32,534 nucleotides of DNA, taken from contig QIKV01000034.1 in assembly GCA_003233115.1 (NCBI GenBank), positions 1 through 32,534 on the forward strand. Direction: 5' to 3'. Shown piece after piece: positions 16,367 to 26,009 of the stretch. Both the position numbers and the translations under genes were made by a program. Numbering within the stretch: the stretch's first letter is position 1; every line of letters starts with the position of its first letter. This stretch comes from Oceanospirillales bacterium. Lineage in GTDB: Bacteria; Pseudomonadota; Gammaproteobacteria; Xanthomonadales; SZUA-36. Under the pieces are notes generated by a model. It was given only the letters and a program-made list of their open reading frames with translations. It was not told the DNA's origin and did not search any database.

Positions 16367-17956
16367 TTGAAACGCATTTTATTGATTCCGGCCGCTGGCC
16401 TGGTGATTTTTTTTGCTGGCTGCCAAAGTACGGCGCCACGTGATAGTGAAGCAGACACGGTCATTGAACAATTACAGCAGGACGCTTTGTCCAGCGATTT
16501 AGCCTGGGACATTCTGGCCTCATTGACCTCCGAAGTCGGTCCGCGGATGGGTGGCACTGGCGGTGACAAGCTGGCAGTCAGATGGGCGGTTAAGAAAATG
16601 CGTGATTTTGGCTTTGATCGTGTCTGGACCGAGCCGGTTAAGTTTCCTCGTTGGGTAAGGACAAGTGAAAGTGCAGAAGTATTCTATTCGGTGCCGAAAG
16701 AACCGCTGGCTGCAGACGCATCGGAAATGGAAAAACGGCACTACAACAAGATCGGCTTAAGAAAACCAGTAGGCCAGCCGCTGGCAATAACGGCACTGGG
16801 TGGCAGCCCGTCCACCAACGGCCCTCTTGAGGCTGAGTTGGTTCAATTTGACACACTAGCGGCACTGGAGGCTGCGAGCAGTGAAGATGTACAGCATAAA
16901 ATCGTCTTTATCTCCACACGCATGCGAACAAGCCGTACGGGCGCGGGTTATCGTGAAACGGTTATTAACCGCAGTCGCGGGCCGTTTGTAGCTGCCTCAA
17001 AAGGTGCGTTGGCGTTGTTGATCCGCTCTGTGGGTACCGACAATGACCGGCTGCCACACACCGGAATGATGTCTGGCTCGGAACCGGGTGAGCGGGTTCC
17101 GGCGGCCGCAGTTTCCAATTCTGACGCGGATAACCTGTTGATCATGCTGGCCGGTGAGGAGCCCGTCGTTGTCCGAATGGATCTGGACGTTGGCTTCGCT
17201 GTGGATGATTATGTCGAGAATACAGCCGAGGAATATGCGGATGACAAAGCTGCGCAAGCCACTTCATTCAATGTGATCGGTGAATTTGACGGAAGTGCTG
17301 ATCTCTCGGAATTCATACTGATTGGGGCCCACCTGGATTCATGGGACCTTGGTACCGGTGCTGTTGATGATGGCGCAGGTGTTGCGTTGGTGATGGCGGC
17401 AGCCAAAATAGTGTCAGATTTGCCGGTACGCCCAAAGTACGGTATACGGGTGGTTCTGTATGCAAATGAAGAGCAGGGTATTTATGGCGGCAAAGCCTAT
17501 GCAAAACTGCATGAGCTGGAGTTGGGCAGCCACCTGGTCGGGGCCGAATCAGACATGGGCGCAGATCGTATTTACAGCTTCAGGACGCGGGTGTCGCCAC
17601 AGGCCGAGCCGACCATCGACCGGTTGGCCCATCACCTGAAAAAGCTCGGAATTGAGCGTGATGAATCCGAGTTGGCCGGTGGCGCTGCGGATGTCGGCCA
17701 GATGAGAAAGCTCGGTATGCCGGCCATTGATTTTAAACAGGACGCCACTCACTACTTCGATCTGCACCACACTGCCAATGATATGCTGGCCAAGGTCGAC
17801 CCGGATGACCTGCGCCAGAACCTGGCTGCCTGGGTCACGTTGGTCTACCTGACAGCCAACAGCGCAACCCCATTCGGCCCCGTAGAACCATCGGATCAAA
17901 AGCCCCACCTCATGCCAAGTTTCCATGAGCGAGGCTTGCCAGGACGTGCGCCGTAG
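16367..17956 (+). CDS. M28-family zinc metallopeptidase, lipoprotein signal
   Basis: N-terminal lipobox FFAGCQS; ILIGAHLDSWDLGTGAVDDGAGVALVMAAAKI...YANEEQGIYGGKAYA...HYFDLHHTANDMLAKVD. Confidence 0.93.
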   Translation: MKRILLIPAAGLVIFFAGCQSTAPRDSEADTVIEQLQQDALSSDLAWDILASLTSEVGPRMGGTGGDKLAVRWAVKKMRDFGFDRVWTEPVKFPRWVRTSESAEVFYSVPKEPLAADASEMEKRHYNKIGLRKPVGQPLAITALGGSPSTNGPLEAELVQFDTLAALEAASSEDVQHKIVFISTRMRTSRTGAGYRETVINRSRGPFVAASKGALALLIRSVGTDNDRLPHTGMMSGSEPGERVPAAAVSNSDADNLLIMLAGEEPVVVRMDLDVGFAVDDYVENTAEEYADDKAAQATSFNVIGEFDGSADLSEFILIGAHLDSWDLGTGAVDDGAGVALVMAAAKIVSDLPVRPKYGIRVVLYANEEQGIYGGKAYAKLHELELGSHLVGAESDMGADRIYSFRTRVSPQAEPTIDRLAHHLKKLGIERDESELAGGAADVGQMRKLGMPAIDFKQDATHYFDLHHTANDMLAKVDPDDLRQNLAAWVTLVYLTANSATPFGPVEPSDQKPHLMPSFHERGLPGRAP

Positions 17957-20157
17957 GGTTGGCGGCCTGCAATGAAATGCCTGTCTGACAGGTTTTCGGC
18001 GACCGCGAAGATTTCAAGCTTTGGGTTGAATCGATAATGGACACCTAAATCAAAGAGTGTACGGGCATCGGTCTTTTCAAATTCATCACAACTTGGCTGG
18101 GTGCAGGTCGTGGCCACGTAGTTGACGTTCAGGTAAGTTGACCACGCCCCTTTTTCCAATCCTATTGAAGCAAACGCCTGCTGGTCCGGAACATAGGGCA
18201 CAGGGTCACCTTTGCTGACGTCTCCAAAAAATTCTGAATCAACAATATCGCCTTCAAAACGTGCCTTCATCCAGGTGTAGCTCAGCATCAACGGAACCCG
18301 GAAACCTGCCGGTGCCTCAAGTTCATGGCGAATCACTACTTCCAGTCCGGGCACGCTTACCGCATTGCCGTTGAAGACATCGCCGATTTCACAATCACTG
18401 CCGGACGAAGCGGTGCAGATACCCTGCAGGTTCTTATAGTCGTTATAAAAGGCAATGGTTTCGAGTTGAAAATCGCCCTTCAAATATCGGATTCCGGCCT
18501 CATAATTAATGCTTTCTTCCGGGTTCACGCCGTCCTTGTTACCCGGCGCACTAAAACCTTTGTAAACACCACCGATCAGCTTCAGGTCACCGTTCATATC
18601 CCAGGTGGCACCGATGCCGGGAATCCACACATTTTCCTTGTTTTGCCGTATACGCTTTATATCAGACTGGCTACGGCCCGCCAGGTTATCCGGGTCGGCA
18701 CCGTAGTCGATGCGTTGTTGTTCGATGGATTCAAAGCGTAAGCCAGGAGTGAATGTCCAGTTACCCCAGCTGAGTCGGTCGTAAACATAAGCCGCCAGCG
18801 CGTTGGCAGACTGGATGCGATTGCCAGCGTTGCCCTCAAGACCACGGTCGCTTAGCAGCAGTGTGCCACCGGTTTGTTGATAGCTGTCATTGCGCTGCAG
18901 GCGATCCTCCTGGTCTTCGTGATAACGCAGTCCGAATTGTAATTGGTGGGCCGCCCGGGCAGAACTGACGGAGCGGTTCCAGACTAACTGCAGCCCTCTT
19001 GCATAATACTCGCGGGCGTTGTTTCTGATCTGAATAGCCCCGTTAGCTGTATCACCACCGTCCAGTACTGCCTGGTATTGCTCTGCAGAAATGCCACCGG
19101 CCTGGCCGCCGCGGTTGACCGCGTCAATGATTTTGAACCAACTGGTCCTTTTGAAGGACTGGGCGTTATCGCTGCCATTGAAATCCATACCCTCGGTTTT
19201 GTACCAGGCGCGTTCAAAGTTATTGTTGTAAGCAGTGATGGCTATCTGGTTATCAAGGTTGGGTTCTATGCGCCACATCAGCACGACCTGGTTATGCTCA
19301 TTATCCATGTTGTCCAGTGTTGTCAGGCCGTAGCGGCGTAGCGGACCCGTGTTGAAATCAACATCGGTGAGACCGAGGTAGGTCTGATCTGAGTCTTCCT
19401 GTGAATACTGTAACTTAATGTCAAATTGCTGGTAGACAGTCGCAGCAGCGTCTGTTGAGAAACTGAATTTTGCCAGGTAATCCTGCTTTTTCAGGCCGGT
19501 GGCATTCCTGTGGCGGTCAACACTCTGATAGCCATCCGACTGCCACTGGTTGGTTTCGATCAGCCAGCCCGTGCGCTCGCTCGAGCCCCCATACCAGGCA
19601 TGGCTGCGCCATGTATTGTCAGAACCGCCTTCGAGTTGCAACATGCCACGGCGTTCTGAGGGTATCGAAGTTGAGATCAGATTTACCGCCCCACCGATAG
19701 TGTACGGTCCTTGCGTAATGGAAGAGGGACCCTTGAGAACCTCAATGCTCTGGATACGCCCAAAAGTAGGGAAATAATAGGCTGCTGGCGCTGCATAAGG
19801 CGCGGGGGCTATCAGGACATTGTCTTCCAGCAGGGTGATGCGACTGGAGCGCTCGGCAGGTGTGCCGCGAATACTGATATTCGGTCGCAGGCCATAACCG
19901 TCTTCAAACTGGATGGCAACGCCTGGCACGCGCCGCAGTGCATCCGTTGGGTTAGTGGTTTCCAGTTCCTGTATCTCTGCCTGACTGACCAGGCTGGCAC
20001 CACCGGCTACATCCCGTGCGTTGTCAACACTACCGATAATGGTGATTGGGTTCAGCTTGAGAAAAGCGATTTCCATTGCATTATCTGCGTCGGAATCGGC
20101 TAGCAACTGTATGGGTAATACTGCCGACAGCAACAGCATCAATAGCTTTAGTCGCAT
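17896..20157 (-). CDS. TonB-dependent outer membrane receptor (FecA-like/siderophore class)
   Basis: Signal peptide; plug VSQAEIQELETTNPTDALRRVPGVAIQFEDGYGLRPNISIRGT...VLKGPSSITQGPYTIGGAVNLIS; C-terminal FIAGRQPYGARPGKPRSWKLGMRWGF. Confidence 0.95.
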   Translation of the reverse strand: MRLKLLMLLLSAVLPIQLLADSDADNAMEIAFLKLNPITIIGSVDNARDVAGGASLVSQAEIQELETTNPTDALRRVPGVAIQFEDGYGLRPNISIRGTPAERSSRITLLEDNVLIAPAPYAAPAAYYFPTFGRIQSIEVLKGPSSITQGPYTIGGAVNLISTSIPSERRGMLQLEGGSDNTWRSHAWYGGSSERTGWLIETNQWQSDGYQSVDRHRNATGLKKQDYLAKFSFSTDAAATVYQQFDIKLQYSQEDSDQTYLGLTDVDFNTGPLRRYGLTTLDNMDNEHNQVVLMWRIEPNLDNQIAITAYNNNFERAWYKTEGMDFNGSDNAQSFKRTSWFKIIDAVNRGGQAGGISAEQYQAVLDGGDTANGAIQIRNNAREYYARGLQLVWNRSVSSARAAHQLQFGLRYHEDQEDRLQRNDSYQQTGGTLLLSDRGLEGNAGNRIQSANALAAYVYDRLSWGNWTFTPGLRFESIEQQRIDYGADPDNLAGRSQSDIKRIRQNKENVWIPGIGATWDMNGDLKLIGGVYKGFSAPGNKDGVNPEESINYEAGIRYLKGDFQLETIAFYNDYKNLQGICTASSGSDCEIGDVFNGNAVSVPGLEVVIRHELEAPAGFRVPLMLSYTWMKARFEGDIVDSEFFGDVSKGDPVPYVPDQQAFASIGLEKGAWSTYLNVNYVATTCTQPSCDEFEKTDARTLFDLGVHYRFNPKLEIFAVAENLSDRHFIAGRQPYGARPGKPRSWKLGMRWGF

Positions 20158-20179
20158 AGTACGGGATCCTTTTATCTAT

Positions 20180-20205
20180 ATACAAATGAGAACGATTCGC
20201 AATAA
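20180..20205. promoter_or_regulatory. Fur-box-like site upstream of TonB receptor
   Basis: ATACAAATGAGAACGATTCGCAATAA resembles AATGATAATNATTNTCATT-type Fur boxes. Confidence 0.6.
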
Positions 20206-20231
20206 GCGGGCATTATAGCGACCCTTGATCT

Positions 20232-20256
20232 AATTGACAATCATTCTCATTAGTAT
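20232..20256. promoter_or_regulatory. Fur-box-like site upstream of bfd
   Basis: AATTGACAATCATTCTCATTAGTAT closely resembles the Fur consensus core AATCATTCTCATT. Confidence 0.7.
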
Positions 20257-20289
20257 TTATAATAACGCTGGCTTCAAGGTAAACAAACC

Positions 20290-20499
20290 ATGTACATTTG
20301 TGTTTGCAATGCAGTTACTGACACAGACATCCGCACAGCGGTGGCTGGCGGTGTGCGCGATTTGAAGCAGTTGAGGAAAACAACGGGTTGTGCCAGCACC
20401 TGCGGTAATTGCAAAGAAATGGCTACTGAAGTTCTCGCCCGGGCATTGACCGAAAAGTCGGAAGCCCAGGGCCTTCTTGCAATGATGCAACCGGCCTGA
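20290..20499 (+). CDS. bfd: Bacterioferritin-associated ferredoxin
   Basis: MYICVCNAVTDTDIRTAV...LRKTTGCASTCGNC: BFD [2Fe-2S] cysteine pattern. Confidence 0.94.
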   Translation: MYICVCNAVTDTDIRTAVAGGVRDLKQLRKTTGCASTCGNCKEMATEVLARALTEKSEAQGLLAMMQPA

Positions 20500-20642
20500 A
20501 TCTACCTGCTTCAGTTCACTGGCTATTTAGGCCGCCACCTGCGAAAATTCATTCCCAACTGTTACGTTATCCTCAGGCCAATATGGCGGGGATGGCCGTA
20601 TTGGCTATTTGAAATCAGAATTTTTTTGAGGAGTCCGGCGAT

Positions 20643-21110
20643 ATGAAAGGCGACCGTAAAGTTATTGAGTTTCTCAATGGTGTATTGCGCAATGAGCTTG
20701 CGGCGATCAACCAGTATTTTTTACATTCCCGTATGTATAAAGATATGGGTTTGACCGAGCTGGCCGACCACGAACATACAGAGTCTCTGGATGAAATGAA
20801 ACATGCCGATCAACTGATTGAGCGGATTCTTTTTCTGGAGGGGTTGCCCAATTTGCAGGATATAGGCCGGTTGAGGGTTGGTGAGCACCCGCAGGAAATG
20901 CTGCAATGTGATTTGGATCTTGAGATGGAAGCGCTACCGCTGTTGCAGGAAGCCATTGCATGGTGCGAAGAGTGCAGGGATTTCGTCAGCCGCGATGTGT
21001 TTGATTCCATACTTACTTCCGAGGAAGAGCATGTTGATTGGCTGGAGACCCAACGGGATCTGATCGAAAAAGTCGGTATTGAGAATTACCTGCAGGCCAG
21101 AATGGGCTGA
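20643..21110 (+). CDS. bfr: Bacterioferritin
   Basis: [72 protein letters not shown]; ferroxidase residues and putative haem-ligand Met present. Confidence 0.96.
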   Translation: MKGDRKVIEFLNGVLRNELAAINQYFLHSRMYKDMGLTELADHEHTESLDEMKHADQLIERILFLEGLPNLQDIGRLRVGEHPQEMLQCDLDLEMEALPLLQEAIAWCEECRDFVSRDVFDSILTSEEEHVDWLETQRDLIEKVGIENYLQARMG

Positions 21111-21118
21111 TCAGTCAC

Positions 21119-21670
21119 ATGTTTAGTCATACCAGCCAGCCATGCCAGTTCGAACGGGACTGCGCCGTTGTTATGATACCTTCCGGTGATGAACTGACAA
21201 TGCCAGCGGGTACTGTTGGTTATATCACCCAGTCCCTGGGTGGCAGTTTTACTGTCTTTGTGGATGGCAACCTTTTTCGTGTGGCCGGCATAGATGCCGA
21301 TGCCATTGGCAAAGAACCTGTCTTGCCGCCTTCCCTGCCTGACGACGCCAGTGATGATGATGTGGAAAAACTGGTGTGGTCGCAGATGAAAACAGTTTAC
21401 GACCCGGAAATACCGGTAAATATTGTAGACCTCGGGCTGGTTTATACCTGCGAATTGAACAGGAATACCGAAGGTAACAGGGAGGTTTTCGTCAGTATGA
21501 CATTGACCGCCCCGGGTTGCGGCATGGGGGACATCATTGTCGAGGACGTGCGCAGCAAGATTCAGATCATACCGACGATACACAAAGTGGATGTCGAGCT
21601 GACATTTGAGCCACTCTGGAATTACCAGATGATGTCAGATGCCGCAAAGCTGGAGACCGGCATGTTGTAA
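21119..21670 (+). CDS. sufT: SufT-like DUF59/MIP18-family Fe-S assembly protein
   Basis: ERDCAVVMIPSGDELTMPAGTVGYITQSLGGSFTVFVDGNLFRVAG...MKTVYDPEIPVNIVDLGLVY...LTAPGCGMGDIIVEDV. Confidence 0.92.
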   Translation: MFSHTSQPCQFERDCAVVMIPSGDELTMPAGTVGYITQSLGGSFTVFVDGNLFRVAGIDADAIGKEPVLPPSLPDDASDDDVEKLVWSQMKTVYDPEIPVNIVDLGLVYTCELNRNTEGNREVFVSMTLTAPGCGMGDIIVEDVRSKIQIIPTIHKVDVELTFEPLWNYQMMSDAAKLETGML

Positions 21671-21686
21671 GCGCGTGTATACAGCG

Positions 21687-22718
21687 CTAAGATTCTGGCA
21701 GTATTACAATTGTGATTTGAGCATCGTTATCACTTTCCAGGGTTAGGCGGTCCCGCATTTTTTCAGTCATATACAGATCTCCCTTTTCATCGATGACCAG
21801 TATGGTGTCCAGCCCCAGCGCGCTTGCAACTTCCGGCCAGTCATTCTTTCCCGCAACCATAATTGCAGTGGCTGCTGCATCTGCTAACGTGCCTTCACCT
21901 GTCACAACGGTTGCTGCAGACAGGCCGGAAACCGGCCAGCCCGTTGCCGGGTCAAGAATATGTGCATAGCGTTCCTGACGATCTTGCCGGAATCGCTGTG
22001 AACTACCCGAAGTAAATACCGCCTCATCTCCGCTTATGTCAATGCCGCCAATCACGCCCCCGCCCGGCTTGCTGACAGCGATCCTCCAGGGTTGGTCGCC
22101 GCCGCCATATGCCCGCAGGTCGCCACCGGCATTGATAATGGCGCTTTTTATTCCCATTTCGATAAGCAAATCACGCGCGATATCTACGGCGTAGCCCTTG
22201 GCAATACCACCAAAATCGAGTTGCACAGCGGGATTGCTACTGCTTGCCTGTTTACCTTCAATACGGATATTGAGGCTTGAAGGGCGCCTCGCGAGCCATG
22301 ACTGGATCGCCGCTTTGCTGGGCGGCGGACCTATAATCGGGAAGTCGGAGGTATGAAAACCCCACAATGCGATCAGGCCGCCGATAGCAGGGTTAAAGCG
22401 CCCCCCCGTGGCACTTTCCAACGCCTGGGAGCGACGGATAAGAAAGGCAATATCGTCTTGTATATCGATTTTTCGACCTTCGGAAAAAGCCAGGTTAATT
22501 TCAGTTAAGTGGCCTGGTTCCCAGGCATGCCAGTCACGGTGCATAGACTGAAACCGTTGCTGTAGCGCGCTGAACGCGGCTGATGCCTGCTTTTCATCCG
22601 TGCCTCGCAGGGTTACCTCGACCGTGGTGCCAAATACGTAAAAAACGGCGTATTGGTCTTGTGGTTTGCTACAGGCAACAAGTGTCAGGAGCAACAGGGC
22701 GAGGAGGAGCTTAGGCAA
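21687..22718 (-). CDS. apbE: FAD:protein FMN transferase, lipoprotein
   Basis: Lipobox LVACS; GRFNPAIGGLIALWGF...LDFGGIAKGYAVD...INAGGDLRAYG...HILDPATGWPVSGLSAATVV...ADAAATAIMV. Confidence 0.95.
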   Translation of the reverse strand: MPKLLLALLLLTLVACSKPQDQYAVFYVFGTTVEVTLRGTDEKQASAAFSALQQRFQSMHRDWHAWEPGHLTEINLAFSEGRKIDIQDDIAFLIRRSQALESATGGRFNPAIGGLIALWGFHTSDFPIIGPPPSKAAIQSWLARRPSSLNIRIEGKQASSSNPAVQLDFGGIAKGYAVDIARDLLIEMGIKSAIINAGGDLRAYGGGDQPWRIAVSKPGGGVIGGIDISGDEAVFTSGSSQRFRQDRQERYAHILDPATGWPVSGLSAATVVTGEGTLADAAATAIMVAGKNDWPEVASALGLDTILVIDEKGDLYMTEKMRDRLTLESDNDAQITIVILPES

Positions 22719-22721
22719 TAT

Positions 22722-25190
22722 TCAAGCAGCCTGTTCGGTCGCTGGCTCTGTCTTGTCGCTTACGCCCATCCGTAAAACACTGCTCTCGAAGTCATCTACT
22801 GAGATAATTTCAGTTACCATTTCCCGCACTGCTTTGAGTTCTTTGGCCTCGACATCGGTGATAATTGATTTTGAGACTGCCTCTTCAAGCTGACTCTGCC
22901 AGTTATCTGCATTGAGCTTACCTGCACTTTGAGCTTTCAAAATACGCCGTTCCAGTGGTTCTGTTGCGATTACCTTCGGCAGTGCTGCTTCCAGCAGGCC
23001 GATCGGGTTACCGGTGCTTGTAGAAATAAATACGCCGTTGGTCAGGCGATCGCGCGTTTCTGAGGGAGAGAGCAATAGCTGGGCTACTTTGTGCCCAAGG
23101 CGATCACCCGGCTGTTTTTCGTGCCGACCCAGCGGAAAAATGACCACGGCCAGCAAGACGCGAACCGCCCTGCTCGGGAAATTATCCACCACCTTGGCCA
23201 GAGCCGTTTGCATTTTATAGACAGAATCGTGGAACGCCCAGGCCAGTATCGGCTGGTCTGCAGCGGGCCGTCCCTGCATTTCAAATCGCTTGAGCATAGC
23301 GGAACAGATATACAGGTGGCTAAGGACATCACCAAGGCGGCCGGAAATATGCTCCTTGTGCTTCAGCTTGCCGCCCAGTGTCAGCATGGCGATATCAGAT
23401 GCAAAGGCCAGCGTGGCTGAGTAACGTGTGAGCTTACGATAGTACTTGGCCGTCTTGCGGTCTGAAGGAACTGCAGCAAAACGGGCCAGACTCAGGCCCA
23501 GCAACATACTGCGTACGGCATTCCTGATGCTGTAGCCAATGTGCCCAAACAGGTGGCGATCAAATTCTTTAAGGCTGCTGGACTTATCTTCCAGCCGGGC
23601 AGCCGCCATTTCATTCAATACATACGGGTGGCAACGAATCGCACCCTGCCCAAAAATCATCATGCTGCGGGTCAGAATATTGGCACCCTCAACGGTAATC
23701 CAGATGGGTATACCCAGCCAGCCACGGCCGAGGTAATTGCGCGGGCCCATGATGATACCTTTGCCGCCATGGACATCCATGGCGTCAGAAATTGCCGTGC
23801 GGGTCATTTCAGTCGCATGATATTTTGCGATCGCTGACGGTACAGCGGGCTTCTCGCCCATGTCTACTGCCGATGCCGTCATGCGGGACAATGCCGATGT
23901 TGCATAGGTATGCCCGGCCAGTCTTGCCAGGGCTTCTTCAACACCTTCAAAACGGCCAATGGGCAGGTTGAACTGTTTGCGGATGCGGGCGTATGCACCC
24001 GTTGAGAGTGCACATAGTTTGGCCCCGCCGGTTGAGGAGGATGGCAACGTGATGGCGCGACCGACAGATAGCAGTTCGATGAGCATGCGCCAACCCTGGC
24101 CCGCTCTTTCAATACCACCGACCAGCGCATCCAATGGCACAAATACATTTTTACCGCGGATCGGGCCATTGCTAAAGGGCACGTTTAGCGGAATATGGCA
24201 CCTGCCGATTTCCATGCCCGGGGTTTTGCGGGGCACCAGCGCCAGGCTGATGCCAAGGTACTTGTTGTCACCTACTAACCCATCGGGGTCATACATCCTG
24301 AAAGCCAGGCCGACAATGGTCGCTACCGGGGCCAGAGTAATATAGCGTTTGTCAAAATTGAGGCAGATACCAATGACCTGCTTACCTTTATATTTACCTT
24401 TGCAAACAATGCCGGTATCCGGAATGGAGGTTGCATCAGAGCCGGCCGTGGGTCCGGTCAGGCCAAAACAGGGAATTTCCTTACCGCTGGCGAGGCGGGG
24501 CAGGTAGTGATCCTTCTGCGCTTGTGTGCCGTAATGCACCAGAAGTTCGGCAGGACCCAGCGAGTTCGGAACGGCTATGGTAGTACCTGCAATCGGGCAG
24601 ACCGATGAAACTTTCTGCAGCACTGCCCGGTGGGCCATGGCGGAGAACCCAAGCCCGCCATATTCGGTGGGAATGATCATGCCCAGAAAACGATGCTTTT
24701 TCAGAAAGGCCCAGACCGCAGGTGGCAGGTCAGCCAGTTCGTGGGCATTTTGCCAAGGTTTGAGCATATCACACAGTGCTTCTACCGGACCGTCGACAAA
24801 GGCCTGTTCTGTTTCGGTCAGGTCGGGCCAGCGCTGCTCAAGCAAGGTGTTCCAATTTGGGTTGCCGGCAAAAAGCTCACCTTCCCAGCCGACTGTTCCT
24901 GCTTCAAGGGCGACCTGCTCTGTCTCAGACAGGGTGGGTAGCATCTTCCGGTACATGACCAGAAATGGTGCACTGAGCCAGCGCCTGCGGATAGGTTTGT
25001 AATTCAGTGGAATGGCGAAGGCAGCAAAAAGTACCGACAAAACGACTATTGCCAGGATTGAAACGCTGGTAAAAACAGCAAATCCGGCCAGCACTGCGGT
25101 CATGGCCACAGTCCAGGGTGCCAAGCGTATGCCACGGAAGGCGGCTGTGAGTGAAACACCCAGCAGGCTTAGTATCAGGAGCCAGAACAT
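22722..25190 (-). CDS. fadE: FadE-type acyl-CoA dehydrogenase
   Basis: 822 aa; N-terminal membrane segments, then FLGMIIPTEYGGLGFSAMAHRAVLQKVSS...CFGLTGPTAGSDATSIPDTG...DVHGGKGIIMGPRNYLGRGW. Confidence 0.93.
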   Translation of the reverse strand: MFWLLILSLLGVSLTAAFRGIRLAPWTVAMTAVLAGFAVFTSVSILAIVVLSVLFAAFAIPLNYKPIRRRWLSAPFLVMYRKMLPTLSETEQVALEAGTVGWEGELFAGNPNWNTLLEQRWPDLTETEQAFVDGPVEALCDMLKPWQNAHELADLPPAVWAFLKKHRFLGMIIPTEYGGLGFSAMAHRAVLQKVSSVCPIAGTTIAVPNSLGPAELLVHYGTQAQKDHYLPRLASGKEIPCFGLTGPTAGSDATSIPDTGIVCKGKYKGKQVIGICLNFDKRYITLAPVATIVGLAFRMYDPDGLVGDNKYLGISLALVPRKTPGMEIGRCHIPLNVPFSNGPIRGKNVFVPLDALVGGIERAGQGWRMLIELLSVGRAITLPSSSTGGAKLCALSTGAYARIRKQFNLPIGRFEGVEEALARLAGHTYATSALSRMTASAVDMGEKPAVPSAIAKYHATEMTRTAISDAMDVHGGKGIIMGPRNYLGRGWLGIPIWITVEGANILTRSMMIFGQGAIRCHPYVLNEMAAARLEDKSSSLKEFDRHLFGHIGYSIRNAVRSMLLGLSLARFAAVPSDRKTAKYYRKLTRYSATLAFASDIAMLTLGGKLKHKEHISGRLGDVLSHLYICSAMLKRFEMQGRPAADQPILAWAFHDSVYKMQTALAKVVDNFPSRAVRVLLAVVIFPLGRHEKQPGDRLGHKVAQLLLSPSETRDRLTNGVFISTSTGNPIGLLEAALPKVIATEPLERRILKAQSAGKLNADNWQSQLEEAVSKSIITDVEAKELKAVREMVTEIISVDDFESSVLRMGVSDKTEPATEQAA

Positions 25191-25405
25191 TGTTTCAATC
25201 CTCTAAAAAATTTAAGCATACTTCCTCCTCAAATAAGACTACGGCACAAAAAAATCGTTCCATACGCCAGAGTATGGGAAAGACTTTAACCAGAGTCAAC
25301 CGGTAACTTTGAAGAAGTACTGATTTACCGGCTAAGATGCTTTGTTACGGTCTGTTGTTCGGTTATGCTTAGCCGTTCGCAGTAATCGGTCTCCGGGTAG
25401 GGTTT

Positions 25406-25996
25406 GTGGCTCAAGCAGCAGCAAAAAAGAAAGAACGGGCAAAACTTTGTGCAGGTGACTGGGAGCAGCAGGCGCTGGAGATGATTGCGGAGAAAGGCAT
25501 ACGGGCCGTTGCCGTTGAATCGCTTGCCCGCCGCATGGGAGTCACCAAGGGCAGTTTTTACTGGCATTTCCCTAACCGGGACGCTTTGCTGGAGCAATCA
25601 CTACTACGCTGGGAAAAGCATGATAAGACGAGCCTGCAGGCTTCCCTGGGCGCCATAGCCGATCCCCGCGACAGGCTCAGGTCATTCTTCAGGCGCACCG
25701 GCCGGGAGAAGCTTACCCACAAAGTTTACAGCGCGTTGTGTTCTGCAGCCGACCACCCGCAGGTGGAACCACTGTTGGCAAGGGTGGCCGAGCGTCGTAT
25801 GCAACACATCAAGGCAGCTTTTGGTGAAATCGGTTTTGACTCTGCGGAAGCTTCGCATCGTGCACGGTTGACGTATTCAGCTTATCTGGGGTTTTTGCAA
25901 CTGCAAAAACAACATCAGGCACCGAATTTAAGCTCCGGGGAATTTGAAGCCTATATGACCCATGTTATTGCAACTTTGATCCCCGGACAGATCTGA
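25406..25996 (+). CDS. TetR-family transcriptional regulator (GTG start)
   Basis: DWEQQALEMIAEKGIRAVAVESLARRMGVTKGSFYWHFPNRDALLEQSLLRWE; divergent from fadE-like gene. Confidence 0.93.
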   Translation: MAQAAAKKKERAKLCAGDWEQQALEMIAEKGIRAVAVESLARRMGVTKGSFYWHFPNRDALLEQSLLRWEKHDKTSLQASLGAIADPRDRLRSFFRRTGREKLTHKVYSALCSAADHPQVEPLLARVAERRMQHIKAAFGEIGFDSAEASHRARLTYSAYLGFLQLQKQHQAPNLSSGEFEAYMTHVIATLIPGQI

Positions 25997-26009
25997 AGAG
26001 GAATTTAAT

